From the NCBI GenBank assembly GCA_963709765.1, contig CAVPXL010000013.1:186001-250000 (forward strand): DNA of 64,000 nt. The letters run 5' to 3'. Under the pieces are notes generated by a model. The model searched no databases, was not told the origin of the DNA, and worked only from the letters and a program-made list of their open reading frames with translations. The stretch comes from Roseitranquillus sp963709765 (GTDB lineage: Bacteria > Pseudomonadota > Alphaproteobacteria > Rhodobacterales > Rhodobacteraceae). This document shows, one piece after another, positions 25,617 through 34,385 of this stretch; positions within the stretch are counted from its first letter, which is position 1; each line of letters opens with the position of its first letter. Made by a program: the position numbers and the translations under genes.

Positions 25617-26429
25617 ATGAGCGAACATCCGGGCATCGTCGTGACGGGGGTCTCGGGCCGTATGGGCCAGATGCTCGTCCGTCTCGTCGCCGACAGCGAC
25701 CGGGCCGATCTGGTCGGAGCGCTCGAGCGTCCGGGGCACGCCTGGATCGGGCGCGACGTGGGCGAGGCCGTCGGCGGTGGCGCGCTGGGCGTCACGGTGA
25801 CCGACGACCCGCTGGAGGCATTCGCCCGCGCACAGGCGGTCATCGACTTCACGGCGCCCGCCGCGACCGTGGAATACGCCGGGCTGGCCGCGCAGGCACG
25901 CGCCGTCCACGTCATCGGCACGACGGGTCTGAGCGAGGACGACCTCGACTGCATCGCGGCGGCGGCACGCCACGCGCCGATCGTGCGGGCCGGCAACATG
26001 AGCCTCGGCGTCAATCTGATCGTCCAGCTCACCCGCCAGGTCGCGCGCGCCCTCGATGCCGACTGGGACATCGAGATCGTCGAGGCACATCATCGCCACA
26101 AGGTCGACGCGCCTTCGGGCACGGCCCTGATGCTGGGCGAGGCTGCGGCGGCCGGGCGTGACATCCCCCTGAACGAAAACGCGATCCGCGGCCGCGACGG
26201 CATGACCGGCGCGCGTCCGGAAGGGCGGATCGGCTTTTCCGCCATCCGGGGCGGCGACATCGTCGGTGAGCACGACGTGATCTTCGCGGGCGAGGGCGAG
26301 CGCATCGTCCTTCGACACGTCGCATCCGATCGCGCGATCTTTGCCCGGGGCGCGCTCAAGGCCGCGCTCTGGGGGCAGGACCGTCAGCCCGGCCATTACG
26401 ACATGCTCGACGTTCTGGGCCTGCGCTGA
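25617..26429 (+). CDS. dapB: 4-hydroxy-tetrahydrodipicolinate reductase
   Basis: NAD(P)H-dependent step of the diaminopimelate/lysine pathway, 270 residues. The nucleotide-binding loop is VVTGVSGRMGQMLVRL; VIDFTAPAATVEYA, GTTGLSEDDL, NMSLGVNLI and the active-site block EIVEAHHRHKVDAPSGTALM (catalytic His and Lys) follow. The C-terminal FARGALKAALWG is standard. The start is ATG 25617. Confidence 0.98.
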   Translation: MSEHPGIVVTGVSGRMGQMLVRLVADSDRADLVGALERPGHAWIGRDVGEAVGGGALGVTVTDDPLEAFARAQAVIDFTAPAATVEYAGLAAQARAVHVIGTTGLSEDDLDCIAAAARHAPIVRAGNMSLGVNLIVQLTRQVARALDADWDIEIVEAHHRHKVDAPSGTALMLGEAAAAGRDIPLNENAIRGRDGMTGARPEGRIGFSAIRGGDIVGEHDVIFAGEGERIVLRHVASDRAIFARGALKAALWGQDRQPGHYDMLDVLGLR

Positions 26430-26438
26430 AGCGACGAG

Positions 26439-26467
26439 TGATCCACGCGAATAGGCGTCGCGTAGAC
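26439..26467 (+). promoter_or_regulatory. Candidate RpoE (ECF)-type promoter, possibly giving a leaderless mRNA
   Basis: TGATCC at 26439-26444 is followed after exactly 18 bases by TAGAC (26463-26467). The -35 and the spacing equal the promoter in front of rpoE at 43869; the -10 matches the consensus TAAGA less well. Initiation 6-7 bases past the -10 would start at or next to the GTG of the next gene. Regulation by RpoE is inferred. Confidence 0.35.
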
Positions 26468-26472
26468 CGGGC

Positions 26473-26835
26473 GTGTTGCGTGCCGCGATCTTTCTCGGGC
26501 TGGTCCTGGCCCTGTTCTTGCCCGGCGGCATGGCCCGGGCCGATTTCATGCCCGTCCTTCGGCGCGATGCTTTCGTGACCATCATCGAGGGGCGTGACCT
26601 CACGCGGTTCGGCCTGCGACTGACAGTCTCGTCTGACGGCGAGATCGGGGGCCGGGCCTTCGGACAGTCCGTCCGCGGGAGCTGGACGTGGCGCGACCGG
26701 TATTTCTGCCGCACGCTCGTTTTCGGTCGTCAGGACCTCGGTGACGATTGCCAGGCCGTGTCTGTGCAGGGAAACGTCCTGCGCTTCGTGGCCGACGAAG
26801 GTCGCGGTGACCGGGCGGATCTGCGCCTGGAGTGA
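26473..26835 (+). CDS. Small secreted protein of unknown function (often mis-named dihydrodipicolinate reductase)
   Basis: Protein of 120 residues with a signal peptide (AIFLGLVLALFLPGGMARAD) and a mature domain with VTIIEGRDLTRFGLRLTVSS, DGEIGGRAFGQSVRGSWTWR, DRYFCRTLVFGRQDLGDDCQ and VQGNVLRFVADEGRGDRADL. Two cysteines could form a disulfide. Homologues in Rhodobacterales carry the database name dihydrodipicolinate reductase, apparently carried over from the neighbouring dapB; nothing in it is reductase-like. The start GTG 26473 (or TTG 26476) has no ribosome site, which would fit a leaderless transcript. Confidence 0.75.
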   Translation: MLRAAIFLGLVLALFLPGGMARADFMPVLRRDAFVTIIEGRDLTRFGLRLTVSSDGEIGGRAFGQSVRGSWTWRDRYFCRTLVFGRQDLGDDCQAVSVQGNVLRFVADEGRGDRADLRLE

Positions 26836-26844
26836 GGCCGGGTT

Positions 26845-27030
26845 TCAGAAGTCGTAGGCGATGCCCTTCTTCTCCCAGTCCCCGAAGCGGACGGGTTCCG
26901 GCCCGTCGCGGCCGCCGAGCTCCGCGGGCAGGTCCAGAGCCTTGGCCTGTTGGCGCCGCGCCTGGGCCTCCGCAAGAGCCCGCCGCGCCTCGGGGGGCAG
27001 GTCTGTCGGCTGGTCGGGGGTGTCGGCCAT
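26845..27030 (-). CDS. DUF1674 protein (SDHAF4-like succinate dehydrogenase assembly factor)
   Basis: A 61-residue protein ending in the family signature AELGGRDGPEPVRFGDWEKK followed by GIAYDF. DUF1674 proteins are bacterial relatives of the mitochondrial SDHAF4, which binds flavinylated SdhA during complex II assembly. The Pro-rich N-terminus (PDQPTDLPPEARRALAEAQA) is typical. It is divergent from rsmB and converges on the small secreted-protein gene. Confidence 0.88.
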   Translation of the reverse strand: MADTPDQPTDLPPEARRALAEAQARRQQAKALDLPAELGGRDGPEPVRFGDWEKKGIAYDF

Positions 27031-27108
27031 CGAGGCGCTCCTTGTTCCACCGCAAAGGCTGATATACGTGCGAGCGCCCGGGGCTCAACCCCGACGGAGG
27101 AGCCGCCG

Positions 27109-28380
27109 ATGCCGAAGCCTGGTCATTCCGCCCGTTCGGCGGCGCTTTCGCTGATGCAGGCCGTGACGTCGGACGGGCGCCTCCTGTCCGAGGTCCTGCC
27201 GCAGGCGGTGGAGCGGCTCGACCCCGGCGCCCGTGCCCGCGCGCAGCGTCTGGCCACCGAGGCGTTGCGCTGGGCGGACCGGGCGGACCGGATGCTGGGA
27301 CCCTACCTGAGGCGCAAGCCCGATTCTGCGACCCTGAATGCGCTGCGGCTCGGAACCTGGGAAATCTGCAGCGGCACATCAGCCGATTACGGTGTCGTGA
27401 ACGAAATCGTGGCCCTCATGCGCGCCGGCCGGAAGACACAAGGTCAGGCGGGTCTGGTCAACGCGGTGCTGCGGCGCATCGCAGAGGCCGGGCCCGTGGC
27501 CTGGAACGCTTTGCCGCCATCGCGCTTGCCGCGCTGGCTGCGCAAGCCGCTGCTCGCAGCCTACGGGCGCCCCGCCGTGGAGGCTATGGAGGCGGCTCAT
27601 GCGGCGGGCGCGCCGCTCGATCTCACGCCCCGAGATGGCGATCCGGAGGCGATCGCCGCCGCGACGGGTGGCGAAGTGCTGCCAACGGGAAGCGTCCGCC
27701 TGACGGAGCCGGGGCAGATCAGCCGCCTGCCGCTCTACGACGACGGGCGCTGGTGGGTGCAGGACGCCGCCGCGGCGCTGCCCGCGCGGATCCTTGAGCT
27801 CCGTCGGGGCGAGCGGGTGCTGGACCTCTGCGCCGCGCCGGGCGGAAAGACGCTGCAGATGGCGGCGGCGGGCGCCGATGTCACGGCGCTCGACATCTCG
27901 CCCCCGCGGATGCGGCGGCTCGAAGAGAACCTCGCGCGCTGTGACCTGAAGGCCCGGACAGTCGTCGCCGACGCGACGGATTGGGAAGGGGCAACATTCG
28001 ACGCGGTGCTGCTCGATGCGCCCTGTACGGCCACGGGCACGATCCGCCGGCATCCCGACCTGCCGCACGCCAAGTCGACGGCAGCCCTCGGGCCGCTGGT
28101 GGAGCTGCAGGCGCGGCTGATCGATCGGGCGGTGGCGCTCACCCGCCCCGGGGGACGCCTCGTTTTCTGCACCTGTTCGCTCCTGCCCGAGGAGGGAGAG
28201 GCGCAGGTCAAATCGGCACTGGGTCGCCATCCGAACATCGCGGCCGACCCCGGCCCTCTGGCGCTTCCCGGGATCGAACGGGACTGGATCGGCGACGGGC
28301 TCCGGCTGCGGCCGGATTACTGGCCCGACCGGGGCGGCATGGACGGGTTCTACATCGCGCGGTTGCGCAAGTCGGACTGA
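27109..28380 (+). CDS. rsmB: RsmB-family 16S rRNA (cytosine-C5) methyltransferase
   Basis: SAM-dependent RNA m5C methyltransferase of 423 residues. It has an N-terminal NusB-like domain (ARAQRLATEALRWADRADRM, VNAVLRR) and a catalytic domain with motif I VLDLCAAPGGKTLQMAAAGA. The two cysteines are in DAPCTATGTIRRHP (general) and FCTCSLLPEEGE (catalytic). I chose the ATG at 27109 behind GGAGGAG; the open frame upstream is not family-like. It is followed 136 bases later by the heparinase-like gene. Confidence 0.94.
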   Translation: MPKPGHSARSAALSLMQAVTSDGRLLSEVLPQAVERLDPGARARAQRLATEALRWADRADRMLGPYLRRKPDSATLNALRLGTWEICSGTSADYGVVNEIVALMRAGRKTQGQAGLVNAVLRRIAEAGPVAWNALPPSRLPRWLRKPLLAAYGRPAVEAMEAAHAAGAPLDLTPRDGDPEAIAAATGGEVLPTGSVRLTEPGQISRLPLYDDGRWWVQDAAAALPARILELRRGERVLDLCAAPGGKTLQMAAAGADVTALDISPPRMRRLEENLARCDLKARTVVADATDWEGATFDAVLLDAPCTATGTIRRHPDLPHAKSTAALGPLVELQARLIDRAVALTRPGGRLVFCTCSLLPEEGEAQVKSALGRHPNIAADPGPLALPGIERDWIGDGLRLRPDYWPDRGGMDGFYIARLRKSD

Positions 28381-28516
28381 ATTCAGTCCCGCCCGGTTGA
28401 GCTCCCGGAGCACCTTTCACGCAGGAGCGTAGCCCGCCGGACTGTCGACCCTTTCGGCCCGGCGGCCCGCCGCCTATGCTGCGTCCCTGAGGCAGGCGAA
28501 AGATCAGGACGGCCGG

Positions 28517-30247
28517 ATGGCACTGGGCGACGGCTGGAAAGCGCGAGGCACGCGCTGGCGGAACCGGGCGGCGGCCCGGTCCGCGGGGCGTTCGAGTGTC
28601 GCGACCCGGCTCCTCCGCCGCCCCGAGCCGCATCTGATCGGCAGTCATGCAAGGGGCCGGCAGATGACGGCCGGCAACTTCCTCTTCGCCGGCTACCTTG
28701 TGGAGGCACGCGATGTCTCGATCTGGGACCTGCCCGATCCCACTCCGGAATTCACGGCCGAGCTGCACGGCTTTGGCTGGCTCGACGATCTCGCCGCTGC
28801 CGGCGATGCCGAGGCACGGCGCCGCGCGCGCGACTGGAGCCTGGACTGGCTGAGCCGGTTCGGAGACGGGCGCGGACCCGGCTGGACGCCACGCCTGACC
28901 GGTCGACGGCTGCTTCGGATGATCAACCACGCCGACCTCGTCCTCGATGGAGCCGCCCCGGAGCGGGTCGCGGCCGCCCTGGGGTCACAGACGCTGTTCC
29001 TGGCGCGTCGCTGGAACGCAACCTCGCCCGGGCTCGCGCGGTTCGAGGCGCTGGCGGGACTGGTCCATGGCGCCCTGTCTCTCGAGGGGTTCGAACGTCA
29101 CGCCGAGGCCGCCCACAAGGCGCTTGCGCGCGAATGCGGCGGCCAGATCGACACCCGCGGCGGCATCGCCACGCGCAACCCCGAAGCGTTGCTCGAGGTT
29201 TTCACGCTGCTGACCTGGTGCGTCGCACTTCTGAAGGAGGCCCATCATGCGCCGGGGACCGCGCTGCTGTCGGCGCTCGAACGGGTGGCTCCGACGCTGC
29301 GGGCGCTGCGTCACTCGGATGGGGCCCTGGCCCGTTTCCACGGCGGCGGCCGCGGCGGCGAAGGACGGCTCGATCAGGCGCTGTTCCAGGCCGGCGTCCG
29401 GACCCGGCCGCCCGACGGCGTCCCGGCGATGGGGTTCTCGCGGCTGCACCACGGTCGAACCAGCGTCATCGCGGACACCGCGCCCCCGCCACGGCGCGAG
29501 GCATCGGCGTTGGCGCACGCCTCCACACTTGGGTTCGAGATGACGTCCGGGCGCCGTCCCCTCGTGGTCAATTGCGGCGATGGCTCGGTGTTCGGAGAAA
29601 GTTGGCGGCGGGCCGGCCGCGCCACCGCGTCGCATTCGACGCTGGCGATCGAGGGCTACTCGTCGGCACGACTGGGCACGGCGAACCTGCTTTCGGGGCG
29701 CGAGGCGGAGCTGCTGATCGATGCGCCGAAATCCGTGCCGCTCGAACGGCGCTCCGAGGGCGATGGCACCGGTTTTCTCGCGGGCCACGACGGCTACGTC
29801 TCGACCCACGGATTGACCCACGTGCGCAAACTGACGCTGGCCTATGACGGGCGGAGCCTGACCGGCGAGGACAGCCTCGTCGTCTCCGAGGCCGCTCATC
29901 GCCGGCGTTTCGACCGGCTCGTCGCCGGGACGGACGGCGTGCGCTTCGCGCTCCGCTTCCACCTTCATCCCGACGTTCACGCGATCACCGAGGACGCCGG
30001 CGCGCAGGCGCGGCTCGAACTGGCGAGCGGAGAAGTCTGGGTCCTGCGTCCCGAACCGGGGAACTGGATGCTGCGGATCGACAATTCCGTCTTTCTGGAA
30101 AAGGCGCGCCTCGCGCCCCGGGCGACGCGGCAGGTCGTTCTCTTTTCCACGGCGGTGGGGTATTCGACCCGCATAGGCTGGCAGATCGCCAAGTCCGGGG
30201 AGACTCCCTCGGCCATTCGCGACGTCGAGCCGGACGAGACGTACTGA
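28517..30247 (+). CDS. Heparinase II/III family protein
   Basis: Protein of 576 residues in two parts. An alpha-toroid-like region spans about 40-330, with FAGYLVEARDVSIWDLPDPT, GFGWLDDLAA and LEVFTLLTWCVALLKEAHH. A beta-sandwich heparinase II/III domain follows from about 345, with LVVNCGDGSVFGESWRRAGR, ATASHSTLAIEGYSS and RFALRFHLHPDVHA. In Rhodobacterales this gene regularly precedes purH and may process polysaccharide; no signal peptide is visible, so its place is unclear. It ends 16 bases before purH. Confidence 0.9.
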   Translation: MALGDGWKARGTRWRNRAAARSAGRSSVATRLLRRPEPHLIGSHARGRQMTAGNFLFAGYLVEARDVSIWDLPDPTPEFTAELHGFGWLDDLAAAGDAEARRRARDWSLDWLSRFGDGRGPGWTPRLTGRRLLRMINHADLVLDGAAPERVAAALGSQTLFLARRWNATSPGLARFEALAGLVHGALSLEGFERHAEAAHKALARECGGQIDTRGGIATRNPEALLEVFTLLTWCVALLKEAHHAPGTALLSALERVAPTLRALRHSDGALARFHGGGRGGEGRLDQALFQAGVRTRPPDGVPAMGFSRLHHGRTSVIADTAPPPRREASALAHASTLGFEMTSGRRPLVVNCGDGSVFGESWRRAGRATASHSTLAIEGYSSARLGTANLLSGREAELLIDAPKSVPLERRSEGDGTGFLAGHDGYVSTHGLTHVRKLTLAYDGRSLTGEDSLVVSEAAHRRRFDRLVAGTDGVRFALRFHLHPDVHAITEDAGAQARLELASGEVWVLRPEPGNWMLRIDNSVFLEKARLAPRATRQVVLFSTAVGYSTRIGWQIAKSGETPSAIRDVEPDETY

Positions 30248-30263
30248 GCGAGGGTTTCTGGCG

Positions 30264-31838
30264 ATGGGTGACGTGGTTCGGGCGCGGCGGGCGCTGCTTT
30301 CGGTGTCGGACAAGACGGGCCTGGAGGCGCTCGGGCGGGCACTTGCCGAGCGCGGGGTCGAGCTGGTCTCGACTGGCGGCACGGCGGCGGCATTGCGCGC
30401 CGCCGGCCTGACGGTGCGCGATGTGACCGATCTCACCGGATTCCCCGAGATGATGGACGGCCGCGTCAAGACGCTGCACCCGGCGGTCCACGGCGGCCTT
30501 CTGGCGCTGCGCGACAAGGCCGATCACGTTGCGGCGATGGAGGCGCACGACATCGCACCGATAGACCTTCTCGTGGTCAATCTCTACCCGTTCGAGGCGA
30601 CGGTGGCCAGGGGCGCGGACTATGCCACCTGTGTCGAGAACATCGACATCGGCGGCCCCGCCATGTTGCGGGCGGCGGCGAAGAACCACGCCGATGTGGC
30701 TGTCGTGACCGATGTCGAGGATTACGACGCGCTGTTGACCGAACTGGACGAACACGGCGGGACGACGTCGGCGTTCCGCAAGCGCCTGGCGCTGACGGCC
30801 TATGGTCGGACGGCGGCCTATGACGCGGCGGTGTCGACGTGGCTGGCCGGGGCGCTGGACGAAACACCGCGCCGGCGCACCTTCGCCGGCACGCTCGCGC
30901 AATCGCTCCGCTACGGTGAGAACCCGCATCAGAAGGCGGCCTTCTACCGCGACGGATCCGGTCGGCCAGGCGTGGCGACGGCGCGGCAATGGCAGGGCAA
31001 GGAGCTCAGCTACAACAACATCAACGACACCGACGCGGCCTTCGAGCTGGTCGCGGAGTTCGAGGCGCCGACCTGCGTGATCGTCAAGCACGCCAACCCG
31101 TGCGGCGTCGCTACCGGCACCGATCTGGCCCGGGCCTATGGCCGCGCCTATGATTGCGACCGGGTGTCGGCCTTCGGCGGGATCGTGGCGCTGAACCGGC
31201 CACTCGACGCGGCGACGGCCGACGCCATCACCGGGATCTTCACTGAGGTCGTCATCGCGCCCGACGCCGACGAGGCCGCCCGCGCCGTCTTCGCGGCGAA
31301 GAAGAATCTGCGCCTGCTGACGACGAGCGGCCTGCCCGGCGCGCAAGGCTCGCGGCTGACCGTTCGTCAGGTGGCCGGCGGATTGCTGGTGCAGGACGCC
31401 GATGCGGCGATGGTGGACCGCTCCGTTCTTCGGGTCGTGACGCAGCGTGCGCCGTCGCAAGGCGAGCTGTCGGATCTGCTCTTCGCCTGGCGCGTGGCAA
31501 AGCACGTCAAGTCGAACGCCATCGTTTACGCCAAGGACGGCGCGACCGTAGGCGTCGGCGCGGGTCAGATGAGCCGCGTCGATTCCACCCGGATCGCGGC
31601 GCGCAAGGCCGAAGACATGGCCGCCACGCTGGGCCTGTCCGAGCCGCCCACCCGCGGCTCCGTGGTGGCGTCCGACGCGTTCTTTCCGTTCGCCGACGGT
31701 CTGCTCGCGGCCGCCGAGGCCGGGGCGACGGCGGTGATCCAGCCCGGCGGATCCATGCGCGACGCCGAGGTGATCGCGGCGGCCGACGCCGCCGGGCTGG
31801 CGATGGTCTTCACCGGCCAGCGCCATTTCCGCCATTGA
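30264..31838 (+). CDS. purH: Bifunctional AICAR formyltransferase/IMP cyclohydrolase
   Basis: Last two steps of purine synthesis, 524 residues. The N-terminal MGS-like cyclohydrolase domain shows ALLSVSDKTGLEALGRALAE, FPEMMDGRVKTLHPAVHGGL and NIDIGGPAMLRAAAKNH. The AICAR transformylase domain shows SLRYGENPHQKAAFY, the catalytic Lys-His region VKHANPCGVATG, KSNAIVYAKDGATVGVGAGQ and SDAFFPFADGLLAAAEAGAT. Its TGA overlaps the TTG start of lspA. Confidence 0.98.
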   Translation: MGDVVRARRALLSVSDKTGLEALGRALAERGVELVSTGGTAAALRAAGLTVRDVTDLTGFPEMMDGRVKTLHPAVHGGLLALRDKADHVAAMEAHDIAPIDLLVVNLYPFEATVARGADYATCVENIDIGGPAMLRAAAKNHADVAVVTDVEDYDALLTELDEHGGTTSAFRKRLALTAYGRTAAYDAAVSTWLAGALDETPRRRTFAGTLAQSLRYGENPHQKAAFYRDGSGRPGVATARQWQGKELSYNNINDTDAAFELVAEFEAPTCVIVKHANPCGVATGTDLARAYGRAYDCDRVSAFGGIVALNRPLDAATADAITGIFTEVVIAPDADEAARAVFAAKKNLRLLTTSGLPGAQGSRLTVRQVAGGLLVQDADAAMVDRSVLRVVTQRAPSQGELSDLLFAWRVAKHVKSNAIVYAKDGATVGVGAGQMSRVDSTRIAARKAEDMAATLGLSEPPTRGSVVASDAFFPFADGLLAAAEAGATAVIQPGGSMRDAEVIAAADAAGLAMVFTGQRHFRH

Positions 31839-32347
31839 GCCCCGCGCGCCACGATCGGGCGGAGCCTCCGCACACGAGCCTCGCCTGGACGGTACGCGTC
31901 GCGGGGGCGACCTTCGTTCTCGATCAGGTGAGCAAGGTCGTGGTGGTCTGGCTGCTGGGCCTGGCCGAGCGCGGCGTGATGGACGTCCTGTCGCCCTGGC
32001 TCAGCTTTCGCATGGCCTGGAACGAAGGCATCAATTTCGGTCTCTTCGCGGGCGGCGACCTCACGCGGTGGGTGCTGATCGCCATCGCCGTGATCATCTC
32101 CGGCTGGGTGGCGCACTGGATGTGGCGGTCTCGTCCCTCGGCCCTGGTGCAGGCTTCGGCAGGGCTGCTGATCGGCGGCGCGCTGGGCAATGCGCTCGAC
32201 CGGGTTCTCTACGGGGCCGTGGCCGATTTTCTCAACATGTCGTGCTGCGGGATCGAGAACCCGTACGCCTTCAACGTGGCGGACATCGCGATTTTCGTCG
32301 GCGCCCTCGGCCTGATCCTGTTCGCGGGTTCGGACAAGAGCGCGTGA
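31835..32347 (+). CDS. lspA: Lipoprotein signal peptidase (signal peptidase II)
   Basis: Inner-membrane aspartyl protease that cleaves prolipoproteins; 170 residues with four hydrophobic helices. Catalytic Asp residues are in GNALDRVLYGAVADFLN and FNVADIAIF. The N-terminal region has FVLDQVSKVVVVWLLG and RMAWNEGINFGLFAGGD. The start is TTG 31835, overlapping the purH stop, so it is translationally coupled. It is followed by a lipoprotein gene, which would be a substrate. Confidence 0.95.
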   Translation: MSPARHDRAEPPHTSLAWTVRVAGATFVLDQVSKVVVVWLLGLAERGVMDVLSPWLSFRMAWNEGINFGLFAGGDLTRWVLIAIAVIISGWVAHWMWRSRPSALVQASAGLLIGGALGNALDRVLYGAVADFLNMSCCGIENPYAFNVADIAIFVGALGLILFAGSDKSA

Positions 32348-32399
32348 CGCGCCGCGCGAGACCGGCTAGGAAAAGGCCGTGACTGACGGAGGGACGGGC

Positions 32400-32915
32400 A
32401 TGGTGGCGAAGGTTCGGTGCGTGGGCGCGCTTGTGGCACTGGGTCTGCTGTCGGGCTGTGCCGCGGAAAACCCGCGCCTGCTGCACCTGCGTTCGAACAC
32501 GCAGGGCCCCGACGAATTCGCGATCCTGCCCAACAAGCCGCTCCAACAGCCGCAGGACTATGCCGCGCTCCCCGAGCCGACACCGGGCGGCGCGAACCTC
32601 GCCGATCCAACGCCCGAGGCCGACGCCGTCGCCGCCCTGGGCGGCAATCCCGCGACCCTCGGCCGCGGCGCCGATCCGGCCATCCTGGCCTATGCCGGCC
32701 GGTTCGGGACGGCGCCGGCGATCCGCTCGCAGCTCGCGACCGAAGACCTCGAGTTCCGGCGCCGCAACGACGGGCGCCTCCTGGAGCAGGTCTTCAACGT
32801 GAACGTCTACTTCGACGCCTACAGGCGGCAGTCCCTCGACCAGTACCGGGCGCTGGAACAGGCGCGGCGCGCCGGTATCCGGACCCCTGCCGCGCCGCCG
32901 GACCCCGACGCCTAG
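32400..32915 (+). CDS. DUF3035 lipoprotein (BamF-like)
   Basis: Lipoprotein of 171 residues: MVAKVRCVGALVALGLLSGC with a lipobox, then the DUF3035 pattern NTQGPDEFAILPNKPLQQPQ and DYAALPEPTPGGANLADPTP, with an Ala/Arg-rich helical tail. DUF3035 has been linked to BamF, a lipoprotein subunit of the outer-membrane beta-barrel assembly machine in alphaproteobacteria; that link is from memory. GGAGG 6-7 bases before ATG 32400 decides the start over the GTG at 32379. Confidence 0.82.
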   Translation: MVAKVRCVGALVALGLLSGCAAENPRLLHLRSNTQGPDEFAILPNKPLQQPQDYAALPEPTPGGANLADPTPEADAVAALGGNPATLGRGADPAILAYAGRFGTAPAIRSQLATEDLEFRRRNDGRLLEQVFNVNVYFDAYRRQSLDQYRALEQARRAGIRTPAAPPDPDA

Positions 32916-33041
32916 GCCGATCCCGGCGCCGGATCGGACCTGCGCGGCAGACCTGCTGTCACGCCCGCGTCAGAGCGTCTTGAATGCCGCGGCAAGGGGC
33001 GTAGCTTCACGACCAACACGCCGTTGCACGGGACACTTCAC

Positions 33042-34385
33042 ATGCTTCTTCGCCTCGCCGCCGCGCTTGTCATTGTTGCCCTGCCGCTGCAGGCCGCCGA
33101 GGTCAGCAGCTTCGACCTCGACAACGGGCTCGAGGTGGTCGTGATCGAGGATCACAGGGCGCCGGTCGTCGTGCACATGGTCTGGTATCGCGTTGGCGCC
33201 GCAGACGAACCTGCCGGCCACTCGGGCATCGCGCATTTCCTGGAGCATCTGATGTTCAAGGGCACCGACGAACTGGAGGCCGGCGAGTTCAGCGAGGTGG
33301 TCGCGGCCAATGGCGGATCCGACAACGCGTTCACGTCATTCGACTACACAGCCTATTTCCAGCGCGTCGCGGCGGACCGCCTCGAGCTGATGATGAAGAT
33401 GGAAGCCGACCGGATGCGCGATCTCGACATCCGGGCCGACACGGTCGCGACCGAGCGCGACGTGGTGCTCGAGGAGCGCAACCAGCGCACCGACAACGAC
33501 CCCGGTTCGATCTTCGGTGAACAGCGCAGCGCGGCGCAGTACCTGTCGCATCCCTACGGGGTTCCGGTGATCGGGTGGCGCCACGAGATCGCGGCCCTGA
33601 CGCTGGACGACGCGGTGGGCTTCTATCAGGAGCATTACGCGCCCAACAACGCAATCCTCGTGGTCGCGGGCGACGTCGATCCTGCCGAGGTGCAGCGCCT
33701 CGCCGAGAAGCACTATGGTCCGCTCGACCCCAATCCGGCGCTGCGCCCCCGGGTTCGTCCGCAGGAGCCGCCGCAGCTCAGCGAACGGCACCTGACCTAT
33801 CGCGATCCGCGCGTGGCACAGCCCTATGTGATCCGCACCTACCTCGCGCCGGAGCGCGACCCGGGCGATCAGACCGAGGCGGCCGCGCTCGTCATGCTCT
33901 CGGAATTGCTCGGAGGCTCGCCGACGACGTCGTATCTGGGCCGCCGCCTGCAATTCGACGACAAGGTGGCGCTGCACACCTCGGCCTTCTACAGCGGGCT
34001 GGCGGTGGATGACACGACCTTCGGCGTCGTCGTCGTGCCCGCGCCGGGGGTGACCCTTGAGGAGGGCGAGGCCGCGCTTGACACCGCGATCGCCGATTTC
34101 CTGGCAGAAGGCATCGACGATGCGCAGTTCGAGCGCGTGAAGATGCAGATCCGCGCCAGCGACATCTACGGCGACGACAACCTGCAGGCGCTCGCGCGGC
34201 GCTACGGGCAGGGGCTCGCCACCGGCCTGTCGATCGCGGATATCGAGGCCTGGCCCGGGATCCTCGACGCCGTCACCGAAGACGACGTCATCGCAGCCGC
34301 CCGGCGGGTCTTCGACCGGCGTCATTCGGTGACCGGATTCCTCTCCGCGCCCGACGATTCCGAACCCGTCGAGGTGACGCAATGA
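33042..34385 (+). CDS. M16-family zinc peptidase, catalytic subunit
   Basis: Periplasmic metalloprotease of 447 residues with a signal peptide (MLLRLAAALVIVALPLQA). The inverted zinc motif H-x-x-E-H is seen as AHFLEHLMFKGT near residue 70, with the third ligand Glu about 75 residues on (TERDVVLEERNQR). The C-terminal M16_C domain contains YQEHYAPNNAILVVAGDVDP. Its stop overlaps the start of the second M16 gene, and the two form the active/inactive heterodimer usual in bacteria. Confidence 0.95.
   Translation: MLLRLAAALVIVALPLQAAEVSSFDLDNGLEVVVIEDHRAPVVVHMVWYRVGAADEPAGHSGIAHFLEHLMFKGTDELEAGEFSEVVAANGGSDNAFTSFDYTAYFQRVAADRLELMMKMEADRMRDLDIRADTVATERDVVLEERNQRTDNDPGSIFGEQRSAAQYLSHPYGVPVIGWRHEIAALTLDDAVGFYQEHYAPNNAILVVAGDVDPAEVQRLAEKHYGPLDPNPALRPRVRPQEPPQLSERHLTYRDPRVAQPYVIRTYLAPERDPGDQTEAAALVMLSELLGGSPTTSYLGRRLQFDDKVALHTSAFYSGLAVDDTTFGVVVVPAPGVTLEEGEAALDTAIADFLAEGIDDAQFERVKMQIRASDIYGDDNLQALARRYGQGLATGLSIADIEAWPGILDAVTEDDVIAAARRVFDRRHSVTGFLSAPDDSEPVEVTQ

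Noticed and set aside
29985..31835. A 616-codon leftward open frame opposite purH
   Set aside because: purH is certain on the other strand; the frame is compositional shadow.
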